From assembly GCA_964016885.1 (NCBI GenBank), contig OZ024743.1, positions 176,894,574-176,958,573 on the forward strand: a stretch of DNA of 64,000 nucleotides, in the 5' to 3' direction. The position numbers and the translations under genes were made by a program. Below the pieces are notes generated by a model. It did no database searches, was not told the DNA's origin, and saw nothing but the letters and a program-made list of their open reading frames with translations. Every line of letters starts with the position of its first letter. The stretch's first letter is position 1. The DNA comes from Eledone cirrhosa. Its lineage: Eukaryota > Mollusca > Cephalopoda > Octopoda > Eledonidae. This document shows, piece after piece, positions 1 through 9,760 of this stretch.

Positions 1-300
1 TGTTGGGATGTTGTAGAGCGATTATTGTTTGATTGATTTGCCCTCATCTCTCTTTGTCGTTGTGCATCTGTTGCCATGCGTTGGGATTTAGATGAGAAAT
101 GTTTTCTGCGTTCCATGTTCACTTTCTGTCATGTATGTATAAATATATGTTATCTCTATGGTGAAATCTTAGAAATAAATATATGTTAAAACAAAAAAAT
201 AAATATATATATATAGAGAGAGGTAGAACACAGGAAGGTAATATCTGTAGTGGTAATATCTGAGGTGGTAGAGCACTCAGTCCATGGGACGAGTTAGGTG
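1..300. other. AT-rich DNA, no gene seen
   Basis: Low-complexity AT-rich sequence with short (TA) and (GA) runs near 205-225. A short phrase, gtggtaatatctg, is repeated around 239-262. The stretch near 265-285 has a weak resemblance to a tRNA A box, but no B box follows, so I do not call a SINE. No coding signal is seen. Confidence 0.5.
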
Positions 301-454
301 GAAGTGGTAACACAACAGTTAGTTCACCATACCGAAACAATTGTTTCACCTTAGCGGATCCTCAGCTCGTACTCGAGCTCAGTACGAGCTGAGGATACGC
401 TAAGGTGAAACAATTGTTCTCGGTATAGTGAACTAACTGCTGTGTTACCACTTC
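301..454. repeat. Foldback (hairpin) element with about 75-bp arms
   Basis: The left arm (301-373) and right arm (381-454) are near-perfect reverse complements. The outer ends read gaagtggtaaca and tgttaccacttc. The loop is only 7 bases (374-380, cgagctc). A few mismatches and one 1-base indel separate the arms. No gene fits inside. This is the shape of a foldback MITE or a single-stranded-DNA transposon remnant. No clear target duplication is seen; the right side runs straight into (TA)n at 455-478. Family unknown. Confidence 0.8.
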
Positions 455-478
455 TATATATATATATATATATATAGC
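455..478. repeat. (TA)n microsatellite
   Basis: About eleven TA dinucleotides lie directly at the right end of the foldback element. Confidence 0.85.
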
Positions 479-589
479 TGACACGGAGAAAAGAAATCTT
501 TGAAATAAATGTATGTTTGAAATAAATGAGAGACTGAATATTATAAACTTTATGATCGTCTGCTATTCCATACACCAGATATATATATG

Positions 590-880
590 GAGAGTAGTAT
601 GAGGTAGTCATAACAACAGTGGTAGCAGCAAAACGTGTATCAAAACAATATGTCACAGTCATTCTATCTATCTGTATCTCTCTCTTCATATACTCACACA
701 CAATCTCTCTCTCTGTCACAGTCACTCTATCTGTATGAGAGTAGTATGAGGTAGTCATAACAACAATAGTAGCCGCAAACCATGTATGAAAACAATATAT
801 ATATATATATAATATATATATCTGTCACAGTCACTCCTCTCTTGATATACTCACACATACAATCTCTCTTTCTCACTCTA
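590..880. repeat. Two-copy tandem duplication, about 147 bp
   Basis: The phrase gagagtagtatgaggtagtc starts at 590 and again at 737. Both copies continue through the same order of landmarks: cataacaaca, aaaacaatat, ctgtcacagtcact, atatactcacaca and caatctctct. The second copy carries an extra (TA) run near 798-820. No coding signal. Confidence 0.8.
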
Positions 881-1137
881 GCAATTTTATAAAATCAAAG
901 AACAACAACATACACACACACTATGCACACGCACACACATCAGTGTGTTGAAAAAAATCCAAATCGCTTCATCTTTCTCTTTCACTCTCTCTCTCTATAT
1001 ATAGTATAGATATACCAGAAGTATTGAAATTTGAATCATTTAAAAGAAGTGAATCTTGAACTATGCAATAATATTTTCAATATATGTTTAATCATGTGTT
1101 TTGAAATTTAGTAGATAAATTATGTAATGTTCATTTA
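881..1137. other. AT-rich spacer, nothing recognised
   Basis: Short CA and CT runs (about 905-940 and 975-1000), then AT-rich unique-looking DNA. No open frame or repeat family recognised. Confidence 0.4.
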
Positions 1138-1220
1138 TTATTTATTCAAAGTTACCAGTAATGCACTGGGTAATTGCTGGCCTTGTGCCTAAAGTAGTAA
1201 CAATTATTTATTCAAAGTTA
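1138..1220 (+). mobile_element. 49-bp SINE 3' stub between perfect 17-bp direct repeats
   Basis: The bases ttatttattcaaagtta occur exactly at 1138-1154 and at 1204-1220. Between them lie 49 bases matching the 3' end of the SINE at 4077-4266 in sense orientation (accagtaatgcactggg, then gctggccttgtgcc). The direct repeats are best read as the target-site duplication of a heavily 5'-truncated copy inserted by target-primed reverse transcription. Confidence 0.8.
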
Positions 1221-1510
1221 TCCAACTTATTTTACAAACGGGATAAAAAATTATATTCTGGATGCAGTCCCGCGCTCCTTACTTTATTATAGTTTAGATT
1301 TCTGTTACATGGTTATTCATGTGACTTTGTCAGATACTTATTCAATCATTGGTGCAGTTATACAATCCTTGTGAATAATGAATACTCCATCACTCATTAT
1401 CACTTATCCACGATAAACTACTGACGTGTAGTGCTTTGGATCGCTAGGACCTGCTTATCATCAGGAAGTTACTATGTAACAACTAAGATAAACAACACTC
1501 TTGTGGAACT

Positions 1511-1700
1511 ATAGTTGAAGGAAGGCGCAGTAGAAAACATGGAAACCATGCGGGGAGGTGGTGAGAGCAGACCTCAGATCGCTGAAGCTCACGGTGGAGA
1601 TGACGAAGGACAGTGACAAGTGGAGAGATCCTGTGCTGAATAGGACCAGTCCCACCCTTGCAAGCAGGGAAAAGCAGATGTAAAATGATGATGATGATAT
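1511..1700 (+). mobile_element. LINE 3' fragment (RTE-like), plus strand
   Basis: This is a 5'-truncated, decayed copy of the LINE family seen at 20850-21560. The match covers the C-terminal coding end of the polymerase ORF (gtggtgagagcagacctcag, gagatgacgaaggacagtga, tggagagatcctgtgctgaa). It ends with cccacccttgcaagcaggga, a TAA stop and an (ATG)n tail. A (TA)n run and then a SINE (1713-2062) follow at once. The reading frame is not intact. Confidence 0.85.
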
Positions 1701-1712
1701 ATATATATATAT

Positions 1713-2062
1713 GGAGGCACATGGCTTAGTCGTTAGAGCATTGGCCTTGCAATCGAAAGGTTGTGAGTTCAATTCTCAGACTGGGTGATGTGTTGTTTCC
1801 TTGAGCAAGACACTTTATTTCACATTGCTCTAGTTTACTCAGCTGTAGAAATGAGATGATAGGGACTGGGGTCCCTATCATTCCACTGCAAAGTGGTCAT
1901 GGAGGTGCCATGGCAAAAAAAAGCACCCAGCACTCACTGTAAATGAGGTTGGTGTTAGGAAGGGCATCCAGCTGTAGAAATCAAGCCAGAATCAGTTCCC
2001 GTCCCACCCTTGCAAGCAGGGAAAAAGCAGACGTAAATTGAAATGAAATGATGAAAAAAAAA
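1713..2062 (+). mobile_element. tRNA-derived SINE with LINE-type 3' tail
   Basis: The head carries a perfect RNA polymerase III A box (1722-1732, tggcttagtcg) and a good B box (1766-1776, agttcaattct). The body includes one copy of a unit (gcacccagcact ... gttggtgttaggaagggcat) that is tandemly multiplied in related copies further right. The 3' end (1999-2036) matches the LINE 3' end at 1649-1683 and 20869-20905, with one extra A, followed by an A/ATG-rich tail. The element sits in a (TA)n tract, which hides any target duplication. It is non-coding and would depend on LINE enzymes. Confidence 0.9.
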
Positions 2063-2119
2063 ATATATATATATAATAGATTCTTACACCATTCCTTTCA
2101 AGTGTCATGATAGTAATGA

Positions 2120-2350
2120 TGATCCCCATTAAGAAGGTGGTGGTGGTGGCAATAAAGGCAAAGGTGCTACTAACTGTTTTCGAACATAGTGGTGACAGTA
2201 CTGGTGATGGTGTCGAGGGTGGTAGTAGTGGTTGCACTAATTGTTTCCAAACATGGTGGTGGTGTTGGTGTTTTCTTGTTTGATGGTGGTGATGGTAGTG
2301 ATTGCTGGTGTCGGCTGTTGGTGGTTGTTGTGGTGATGGTCGTGGTTGTA
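2120..2350. repeat. GGT-rich imperfect trinucleotide tract
   Basis: Imperfect (GGT)n/(GTT)n/(GAT)n sequence. The complementary strand reads as Thr/His/Pro-rich open frames, which follow from composition. A duplicated phrase around tttcgaacatagtggtg (2178) and tttccaaacatggtggtg (2247) shows a local duplication of about 70 bp. Confidence 0.7.
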
Positions 2351-2565
2351 TGCATATATGTGCAGTGTTAGTCACATGTGGATAGTGTGCATACATGTGT
2401 ACATGTATATGCAGCATTAGATACATGGATGATATGCATGTTGTGCAGGTCTGTGAACATGTGTACAGCATTAGACACCTAAAGATGTTGTACATGTGTG
2501 TGCACATATTTGTGCAGTGTTAGGCCCATATAGATGTATGTACATATACAGCAATATGTAAATAT
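2351..2565. repeat. Degenerate minisatellite, unit about 50-55 bp
   Basis: The motif gcagtgttag / gcagcattaga recurs near 2362, 2411, 2466 and 2513, with a weaker copy near 2548. The copies are separated by tacatgtgtac-like spacers. Four to five degenerate units, no coding signal. Confidence 0.65.
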
Positions 2566-2696
2566 ATATATGTACATATGTATATATGCAGCAACAATGC
2601 AATTTCAACTGCAACACCTGTTGCAGTAACACTAAAACTACATAACAGTTTCCTCTCATTTTTATTGTCACAAAGAACTATATTCAATTCAGTATT

Positions 2697-3095
2697 CATG
2701 TCAAACCTTACTTATGATCACGAATCTTGGGTAATAAGACGATCGTGAATACAAGCAGCCGAAATGGGGTTCCTCCAAAGGCTCTTTGGAGTAACGTTAC
2801 TTGATAGACTGCATACATAGCTCAGAGATTACAAAGTCCTTCCGGGTAGAGCTGCTACTTCTCCTAATTGAGTGATCACAGCTCTAATACTATGAGCATG
2901 TGGTTAGAATGTCTCAGGAAAGAATCGCTGGGCAAACCAACTGGCAGGAGACCCAGTGGTAGACTCCAAGCAAGAATGTTGGATAACATCCATAAGCTTG
3001 GGGATCCAGCTGGATCAGTTGGAGACAGTTGCTTCTGACAAGACCCGCTGGAAGGTTTGTTTGAGGACTTTGTCCCCATGACCCTCTCAGGAATA
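2697..3095 (+). mobile_element. Decayed LINE polymerase 3' end, plus strand
   Basis: Translation in shifting plus-strand frames gives the usual C-terminal region of a non-LTR retrotransposon polymerase. TYDHESWVIRR (about 2708-2745) corresponds to the common Y-G-x-E-x-W motif. AAEMGFLQRLFGVTLLDRL follows (about 2757-2810), then a YYEHVVRM segment near 2890. Several in-frame stops and frameshifts show it is dead. A minus-strand relative lies at 26148-26345. The match to the family is by recognition of motif order, not by a search. Confidence 0.75.
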
Positions 3096-3111
3096 AGCGG
3101 GTGAAGAAGAA

Positions 3112-3440
3112 AGAAGACCTCTACATATTTCTATATATTCAACAGTACACCACTAAATATTTACCAGTGCACCTTTACATATTTCTATATATTTACCACT
3201 ACACCTCTATAAACTTCTATATATTTACCAGTACACCACTACCTATTTCTATATACTTACCAGTACACCACTACATACTTCTATATATTTATCAGTACAC
3301 CTCTACGTATTTCTATATATATACTAGTAAACTTCTATATATTTCTATATTCACCAGTACACCTCTATATATGTCTATATATTTACCAGTACACCTCTAT
3401 ATATTTACCAGTAAGCTTCTATATATTCACCAGTACACTT
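3112..3440. repeat. AT-rich minisatellite, unit about 32 bp
   Basis: Around ten degenerate copies of a unit combining atttctatatatttaccagt with acacctctac. Some units are split or shortened. The plus-strand open frame across it (Tyr/Ile/Ser/Thr-rich) is a by-product of the repeat. Confidence 0.8.
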
Positions 3441-3960
3441 AAACCCATTTCTCTTAACATCATTTCATCATAACATTAATTAAACATAAAAACAAATATT
3501 GTCAAATATAAATTCATTCCCTTTCTTTTGTAGCTATTACATTTTTCAGTTCAGTAAAATAGAAAGATACAAGTGTATGGAGATATTAATTATTCAACTA
3601 TTTTGAGAGAAGATACTTATCACCCAACCTGTTCTATTTCATGATTTTCACCTATAATACAATCTTTATATATCAACTATCTATTCCATGAAGTTGTAAA
3701 GCTTTTAAAGTGTGATATTACTTCAAATATAAACTAAACAATGATATGTTAAGGATGAAACTGTATTAAACAGATATAAACAAATACACTTCTAAAGCAG
3801 GATCTGTTTGATCATTGTTAATCTACTTGAAATTCTTGAAAGTAACTCTACTTTCTCCAGTATACTAAATGCAGAAGTTTCCTTTTCAGTTTAGCACTAG
3901 TAAGTTATGTTTCTGCTTGCGTCTCACCCATAATACTGAATGAAACTTGTAATTTGATAT
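3441..3960. other. AT-rich DNA, nothing recognised
   Basis: No repeat family, open frame or RNA gene recognised. Confidence 0.4.
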
Positions 3961-3965
3961 ACAAA

Positions 3966-4005
<40 letters not shown>

Positions 4006-4330
4006 GAAAATTATTGTGTACAGTGCTCAGGTGCCCTACAACTCATCAAGGGTGCATGTATAATACATAGAATAATTGTTTCTACTTTTTGGCACAAGGC
4101 CAGCAATTACCCAGTTCATTACTGGTACTTTATTTTATCGACCCCGTAAGGATGAAAGGCAAAGTTAACCTCGGCGGGATTCGAACTCAGAATGGCAAGG
4201 GCCTTAACTCTGTGCATCAAAGCATAGCGTCCGACCCTCTACCGATACTGCCAATCTACCGCCCTTTAGAATAATGTACAAATGTCAGGAAAGCAAACAC
4301 TGTATGAGTGTATATACACATATACGTTCA
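3961..4330 (-). mobile_element. LINE 3'-UTR fragment with (TTTA)n tail, split by a SINE
   Basis: 4004-4076 and 4268-4330 together match the 3' UTR of the minus-strand LINE at 17333-18090 (shared phrases tgtgtacagtgc, ctacaactcatcaa, ggtgcatgtat and gtacaaatgtcaggaaag). The (AAAT)n run at 3963-4003 is the microsatellite tail at the LINE's 3' end. The copy is truncated within the 3' UTR and contains no coding part. It is interrupted by the SINE at 4077-4266. Confidence 0.85.
4077..4266 (-). mobile_element. Full-length tRNA-derived SINE, minus strand
   Basis: On the minus strand the element starts with a tRNA-like head: an A-box-like segment around 4235-4246 and B box agttcgaatcc at 4177-4187. 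A body with a segment read on the plus strand as ggtactttattttatcgacc follows, and the sense 3' end is tagaaaca. The 9-bp direct repeat tagaataat flanks it (4068-4076 and 4267-4275). The empty site is preserved as a single tagaataat near 17394 in the sister LINE copy. Confidence 0.92.
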
Positions 4331-4349
4331 ACATTACATATGTGTGTTT

Positions 4350-4572
4350 TTAACCCTTTAGTATTTACATTACTCTATATTTACTATTGTATTTTCATGG
4401 TAAAGTCTTTACCTCACATAAATAATTATTTCACATAATATCAAATCTATGAGATTTTGATATTATTTGTTTTGAGAACAATACCTTAACGTCAGTATGA
4501 GGGGCAGGTTAAGGTCGGTTTGAACAGAATGAGGTGAGAGAATTCTGGCTGGTTTAAATGCTAAAGGTTTAA
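4350..4572. mobile_element. TTAA-flanked MITE, copy 1
   Basis: About 215 bp between TTAA (4350-4353) and TTAA (4569-4572). The left end is ccctttagtatttaca; the right end, read inward, is acctttagcatttaaacc, giving imperfect terminal inverted repeats. Internal landmarks gagaattctggc and gagaacaatacctta are shared with copies at 19598, 21564 and 23392. Same orientation as the 23392 copy. No coding capacity. Confidence 0.85.
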
Positions 4573-4739
4573 ATGGCTCAAATGACTCTTTCACACAGAA
4601 ATTGTTTTAGTTTCAACACATGGCGTCAGATCAAGTCACTTGTCAGACAAGTACAATTTTGAAAAGTTGAGGGCTTCAACCAAGTTACTAAAACTCTGAA
4701 GGATAGTGTTACATGTTGTCTATTAATAATGATTTCTAA

Positions 4740-4908
4740 TTTAGGTACAAGGCCAGCAATTTGGAGGAGAGAGGGATTAGTCAATTATACTGCCCACAGT
4801 AGTTGACTGGTACTTTATTTTATCAACCCTGGAAGAATGAAAAGCAAAGTTTACCTCATCAGGATTTGAACCTAGGACATCAAGAGCCAGAGCAAATACT
4901 GTCAAGTT
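4740..4908 (-). mobile_element. Degraded SINE, minus strand
   Basis: This is a relative of the 4077-4266 SINE. Recognisable parts are acaaggccagcaattt, ggtactttattttatcaacc, gaatgaaaagcaaagtttac and a decayed B box at aggatttgaaccta. The A-box end is poorly preserved. Confidence 0.75.
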
Positions 4909-5075
4909 CAGAAATTTGAGGAGAGGGGCTATTTGATTATACTGACCTAAGTATTTAACTGGTACATTATTTTATCAACCCCGGAAAGATGAAAAGCAAA
5001 GTTGACACAGTGGGATTCGAACTCAGAATGTAAAGAGCGAAAATAAATATTGCTAAGTATTTGTCTGACACTAAA
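4909..5075 (-). mobile_element. Second degraded SINE, minus strand, adjacent to the first
   Basis: Shares aaatttgaggagag, actggtacattattttatca, gatgaaaagcaaagttgac and the B-box region gggattcgaactcag with the SINE just to its left. Same orientation. The pair could be a local tandem duplication or two insertions. Confidence 0.7.
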
Positions 5076-5280
5076 ATACTCTGAGTCAGATAAAAACGCA
5101 ACTCCAAATGTTTATAGTCTAAAATGTTCACTACACAGGATAAGGAACCATGAGTAGCCTGAAAAAATGCAATGTAACCCTGCATGTAATTGTTAGAAGT
5201 AACTAAAAGGGTTGGCATAAGGAAGGGTCATAAAACACAGCCTCAAAATATCCCATCAAATTCCACACATGTATGGAAAA

Positions 5281-5590
5281 ACAAACAAAAATCATGATGG
5301 TGGTGATGGCGATTGTGATGATAACAATCATAGGGATTATAGTTGTGGTGGTGATGATGGTTATGATAATAGTGGTGGTGGTGGTGGCAACAATGATGTT
5401 GGTGATGGTGATGACAATGGTAGTGGTGGTGGTGGTGGTGGTGATGACAATGACGGTGGTGATGGTGGTGGTGGCGGTTTGTGGTGATGGAGGTAGTGGT
5501 GGTTGTGATGATGATGATGATGATTTGATAATACTGGTGGTGGCAATGTTGATGGAGGTAGTATTGGTTGTGACGATGACAACGCTGATG
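5281..5590. repeat. GGT/GAT-rich imperfect trinucleotide tract
   Basis: Dense (GGT)n and (GAT)n mixed with GGC and GAC triplets, leading directly into the 94-bp array. The minus strand reads as poly-His/Pro/Ser and the plus strand as Gly/Asp or Val/Met strings depending on frame. This is triplet composition, not protein coding. Confidence 0.75.
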
Positions 5591-5593
5591 ATG

Positions 5594-6608
5594 GTATGAT
5601 ATAATACCGGTGGTGATGGATGTTGCAGTGGTGATGGACGATGGTATGAAGATGGTGGTGGTGTCGGTGAAGACGATGATGATGATGGTATGATATAATA
5701 CCGGTGGTGATGGATGTTGCGGTGGTGATGGACGATGGTATGAAGATGATGGTGGTGTCGGCGAAGACGATGATGATGATGGTATGATATAATACCGGTG
5801 GTGATGGATGTTGCGGTGGTGATGGACGATGGTATGAAGATGATGGTGGTGTCGGTGAAGACGATGATGATGATGGTATGATATAATACCGGTGGTGATG
5901 GATGTTGCGGTGGTGATGGACGATGGTATGAAGATGATGGTGGTGTCGGCGAAGACGATGATGATGATGGTATGATATAATACCGGTGGTGATGGATGTT
6001 GCGGTGGTGATGGACGATGGTATGAAGATGATGGTGGTGTCGGCGAAGACGATGATGATGATGGTATGATATAATACCGGTGGTGATGGATGTTGCGGTG
6101 GTGATGGACGATGGTATGAAGATGATGGTGGTGTCGGCGAAGACGATGATGATGATGGTATGATATAATACCGGTGGTGATGGATGTTGCGGTGGTGATG
6201 GACGATGGTATGAAGATGATGGTGGTGTCGGCGAAGACGATGATGATGATGGTATGATATAATACCGGTGGTGATGGATGTTGCGGTGGTGATGGACGAT
6301 GGTATGAAGATGATGGTGGTGTCGGTGAAGACGATGATGATGATGGTATGATATAATACCGGTGGTGATGGATGTTGCGGTGGTGATGGACGATGGTATG
6401 AAGATGATGGTGGTGTCGGCGAAGACGATGATGATGATGGTATGATATAATACCGGTGGTGATGGATGTTGCGGTGGTGATGGACGATGGTATGAAGATG
6501 ATGGTGGTGTCGGCGAAGACGATGATGATGATGGTATGATATAATACCGGTGGTGATGGATGTTGCGGTGGTGATGGACGATGGTATGAAGATGATGGTG
6601 GTGTCGGC
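5594..6608. repeat. 94-bp tandem array, 11 units
   Basis: The phrase ccggtggtgatggatg starts at 5607, 5701, 5795, 5889, 5983, 6077, 6171, 6265, 6359, 6453 and 6547, exactly 94 bp apart. The units are almost identical. The first has gatgttgcagtgg where the others have gatgttgcggtgg, and the base after gtgtcgg alternates between C and T. The last unit stops at gtgtcggc. Because 94 is not a multiple of three, every minus-strand frame cycles through three readings (His-rich, Ser/Pro-rich, Ile/Thr-rich), and none contains a stop. Confidence 0.95.
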
Positions 6609-6795
6609 AGCATGCCAGAGTGTTCTGTGACAAACTAAAATCTGCTAATCCGACTACAATTTTACTGAGAGTTAATTGAGAGGAGTAATTTATGAGAGTT
6701 ACATTAAAATTTCCATTACGTAAGATTTATCAGTCTGTCTACTAATCAACTTTACATTCACATGTATATGTATTTCATCTACTTTACAAGTGCAG
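6609..6795. other. Short unique-looking spacer
   Basis: AT-rich DNA between two arrays. Its last part (tttacaagtgcagaaca ... actgtactgtggaaatatgtg, 6784-6818) resembles the AT spacer at 15430-15500 on the far side of the GT array. Confidence 0.5.
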
Positions 6796-8400
6796 AACAC
6801 TGTACTGTGGAAATATGTGTGCGTGTTTGTGCATGTGTGAGTGAGTTTGTGTGAGTGTCTGTGTGTATGTGTCAGTGTGTTTGTGTGTATGTGTGAGTGT
6901 TTGTGTGCGTGTGTGTGTTTGTGCCTGTGTGTATGTGTGAGTGTGTTTGTGTTTGTGTCTGTGTGTATGTGTTTGTGTGTGTCTGTGTGTATGTGTGAGT
7001 GTTTGTGTGCGTGTGTGTGTTTGTGCCTGTGTGTATGTGTGAGTGTGTTTATGTGTGTGTTTGTGTGAGTGTGTGTGTCTGTGTGTATGTGTGAGAGTGT
7101 TTGTGTGCGTGAGTGTGTTTGTGCCTTTGTGTATGTGTGAGCGTGTTTGTTCATGTGTGAGTGTGTTTGTATGCCTTTGTGTGTGTGTGACTGTGTGTAT
7201 GTGTGAGTGTCTTTGTGTGCGTGAGTGTCTTTGTGTGCGTGAGTGTGTTTGTGCCTTTGTGTATGTGTGAGCGTGTTTGTGCATGTGTGAGTGTTTTTGT
7301 ATGCCATTGTGTATGTGTGAGTGTCTTTGTGTGTGTGTCTGTGTGTATGTGTGAGTGTGTTTGTGTGCGTGAGTGTGTGTGTGCCTTTGTGCATGTGTGA
7401 GCGTGTTTGTGCATGTGTAAGTGTGTTTGTATGTGTGAGTCTGTTTGTGTGCGTGTGTTTGTGTGTGTGTCTGTGTGTTTGTGTGCGTGAGTGTGTTTGT
7501 GCCTTTGTGTATGTGTGAGTGTGTTTGTGTGTGTGTATGTGTGAGTGTGTTTGTGTGTGTGTCTGTGTGTATGTGTGAGTGTGTTTGTGTGCGTGAGTGT
7601 GTGTGCCTTTCTGTATGTGTGAGTGTGTTTGTGCCTTTCTGTATGTGTGAGTGTGTTTGTGTGCGTGAGTGTGTGCCTTTCTGTAAGTGTGAGCGTGTTT
7701 GTGCATGTGTGAGTGTGTTTGTATGCCTTTGTGTATGTGTGAGTGTGTTTGTGTGTATGTGTGAGTGTGTTTGTGCCTTTGTGTATGTGTGAGCGTGTTT
7801 GTACATGAGTGAGTGTGTTTGTATGTGTCTGTGTGTATGTGTGAGTGTGTTTGTGTGCGTTAGTGTGTTTGTGCCTTTGTGTATGTGTGAGTGTGTTTGT
7901 GTGTGTGTATGTGTGAGTGTGTTTGTGCCTTTGTGTATGTGTGAGTGTGTTTGTGTGTGTGTGTGTATGTGTGAGTGTGTTTGTGTGTGTGTCTGTGTGT
8001 ATGTGTGCGTGTGTTTGTGTGCGTTAGTGTGTTTGTGCCTTTGTGTATGTGTGAGCGTGTTTGTGCATGTGAGAGTGTGTTTGTATGCCTTTGTGCATGT
8101 GTGAGTGTGTTTGTGTGCGTTAGTGTGTTTGTGCCTTTGTGTATGTGGGAGCGTGTTTGTGCATGTGAGAGTGTGAGTGTTTGTGAGTGTGTCTGTGTGT
8201 ATGTGTGAGTGTGTTTGTGTGCGTGAGTGTGTGTGTGCCTTTGTGTATGTGTGAGCGTGTTTGTGCATGTGTGAGTGTATTTGTATGCCTTTGTGAGCGT
8301 GTTTGTGCGTGTGTCTGTTTGTATGTGTGAGTGTGTTTGTGCCTTTGTGTATGTGTGAGCGTGTTTGTACATGTGTGAGTGTGTTTGTATGTGTGTTTGT

Positions 8401-8800
8401 GTGCGTTAGTGTGTTTGTGCCTTTGTGTATGTGTGAGTGTGTTTGTGTGTGTGTCTGTGTGTATGTGTGAGTGTGTTTGTGTGCGTGAGTGTGTTTGTAC
8501 CTTTGTGTATGTGTGAGTGTGTTTGTGCATGTGTGAGTGTGTTTCTATGCCTTTGTGTATGTATGAGTGTGTTTGTGTGTGTGTATGTGTGTATGTGTGA
8601 GTGTGTTTGTGTGCGTGAGTGTGTTTGTGCCTTTGTGTATGTGTGAGTATCTTTGTGTCTGTGTGTATGAGTTTGTGTGTGTATGTATGTGTGAGTGTGT
8701 TTGTGTGTGTGTGTTTGTGTGTGTGAGTGTGTTTGTGTCTTTGTGTATGTGTGAGCGTGTTTGTGTATGTGTGAGTGTATTTGTATGCCTTTGTGCATGT
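8401..8800. repeat. 680-bp-family block, copy A, in GT array
   Basis: The landmark gtgcgttagtgtgtttgtgc at 8401 and gtgtgagtatctttgtgtct at 8641 recur at 9761/10001 and 10441/10681. The offsets are 1,360 and 680 bp. Copy A differs from the others by a few substitutions. Confidence 0.8.
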
Positions 8801-8999
8801 GTGAACGTGTTTGTGTGTGTCTGTGGAGTGTTTGTGTGCGTGTGTGTGTTTGTGCCTTTGTGTGAGTGTGTTTGTGTGTGTGTGTGTGTATGTGTGTGTG
8901 CATGTGTGAGTGTGTTTGTGCGCGTGAGTGTATGTGTGCCTTTGTGCATGTGTGAGCGTGTTTGTGCATGTGTGAGTGTGTTTGTGTGTGTGTTTGTGT

Positions 9000-9760
9000 G
9001 CGTGAGTGTGTGTGTGCCTTTCTGTAAGTGTGAGCGTGTTTGTGCATGTGTGAGTGTGTTTGTATGCCTCTGTGAGTGTGTTTGTGCGTGTGTCTGTGTG
9101 TATGTGTGAGTGTGTTGTGCCTTTGTGTATGTGTGAGCGTGTTTGTGTATGTGTGAGCGTGTTTGTACATGTGTGAGTGTGTTTGTACATGTGTGAGTGT
9201 GTTTGTATGTGTCTGTGTGTATGTGTGAGTGTGTTTGTGTGCGTTAGTGTGTTTGTGCCTTTGTGTATGTGTGAGTGTGTTTGTGTATCTGTGTGTATGT
9301 GTGAGTGTGTTTGTGTGTGTGTATGTGTGTATGTGTGAGTGTGTTTTTGCCTTTGTGTATGTGTGAGTGTGTTTGTGTGTGTGTGAGTGTGTTTGTGTAT
9401 GTGTCTGTGTGTATGTGTGTGTGTGTTTGTGTGCGTTAGTGTGTTTGTTCCTTTGTGTATGTGTGAGCGTGTTTGTGCATGTGAGAGTGTGTTTGTATGC
9501 CTTTGTGTATGTGTGAGTGTGTTTGTGAGTGTGTCTGTGTGTATGTGTGAGTCTGTTTGTGTGCGTGAGTGTGTGTGTGCTTTTGTGTATGTGTGAGCGT
9601 GTTTGTGCATGTGTGAGTGTGTTTGTATGCCTTTGCGAGTGTGTTTGTGTGTGTCTGTGTGTATGTGTGAGTGTGTTTGTGCCTTTGTGTATGTGTGAGC
9701 GTGTTTGTACATGTGTGAGTGTGTTTGTATGTGTCTGTGTGTATGTGTGAGTGTGTTTGT
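9000..9760. repeat. Block duplicated 2.27 kb away, copy 1
   Basis: The order of rare phrases here (gcctttctgtaagtgtg, tgtatgcctctgtgagtg, tgtgttgtgcc, gtgtttttgcc, gtgtgagtctgtttgtg) repeats at 11270-12000. tgtatgcctc is at 9061 and 11331, an offset of 2,270 bp. The offset shrinks to 2,236 by 9,475, showing a small indel between the copies. Confidence 0.75.

Noticed and set aside
1713..1790. Functional tRNA gene
   Set aside because: A and B boxes are present, but the cloverleaf arms are not maintained and the sequence continues into a SINE body and LINE-type tail.
4089..4274. Plus-strand 61-codon frame
   Set aside because: Entirely within the SINE, antisense to it.
5203..6633. Minus-strand open frames of 456-476 codons, His/Ser/Pro/Ile-rich
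   Set aside because: They lie over the 94-bp array and GGT tract; all three minus frames are open because the unit has no stops in any. No start context, splice signals or conserved domain.
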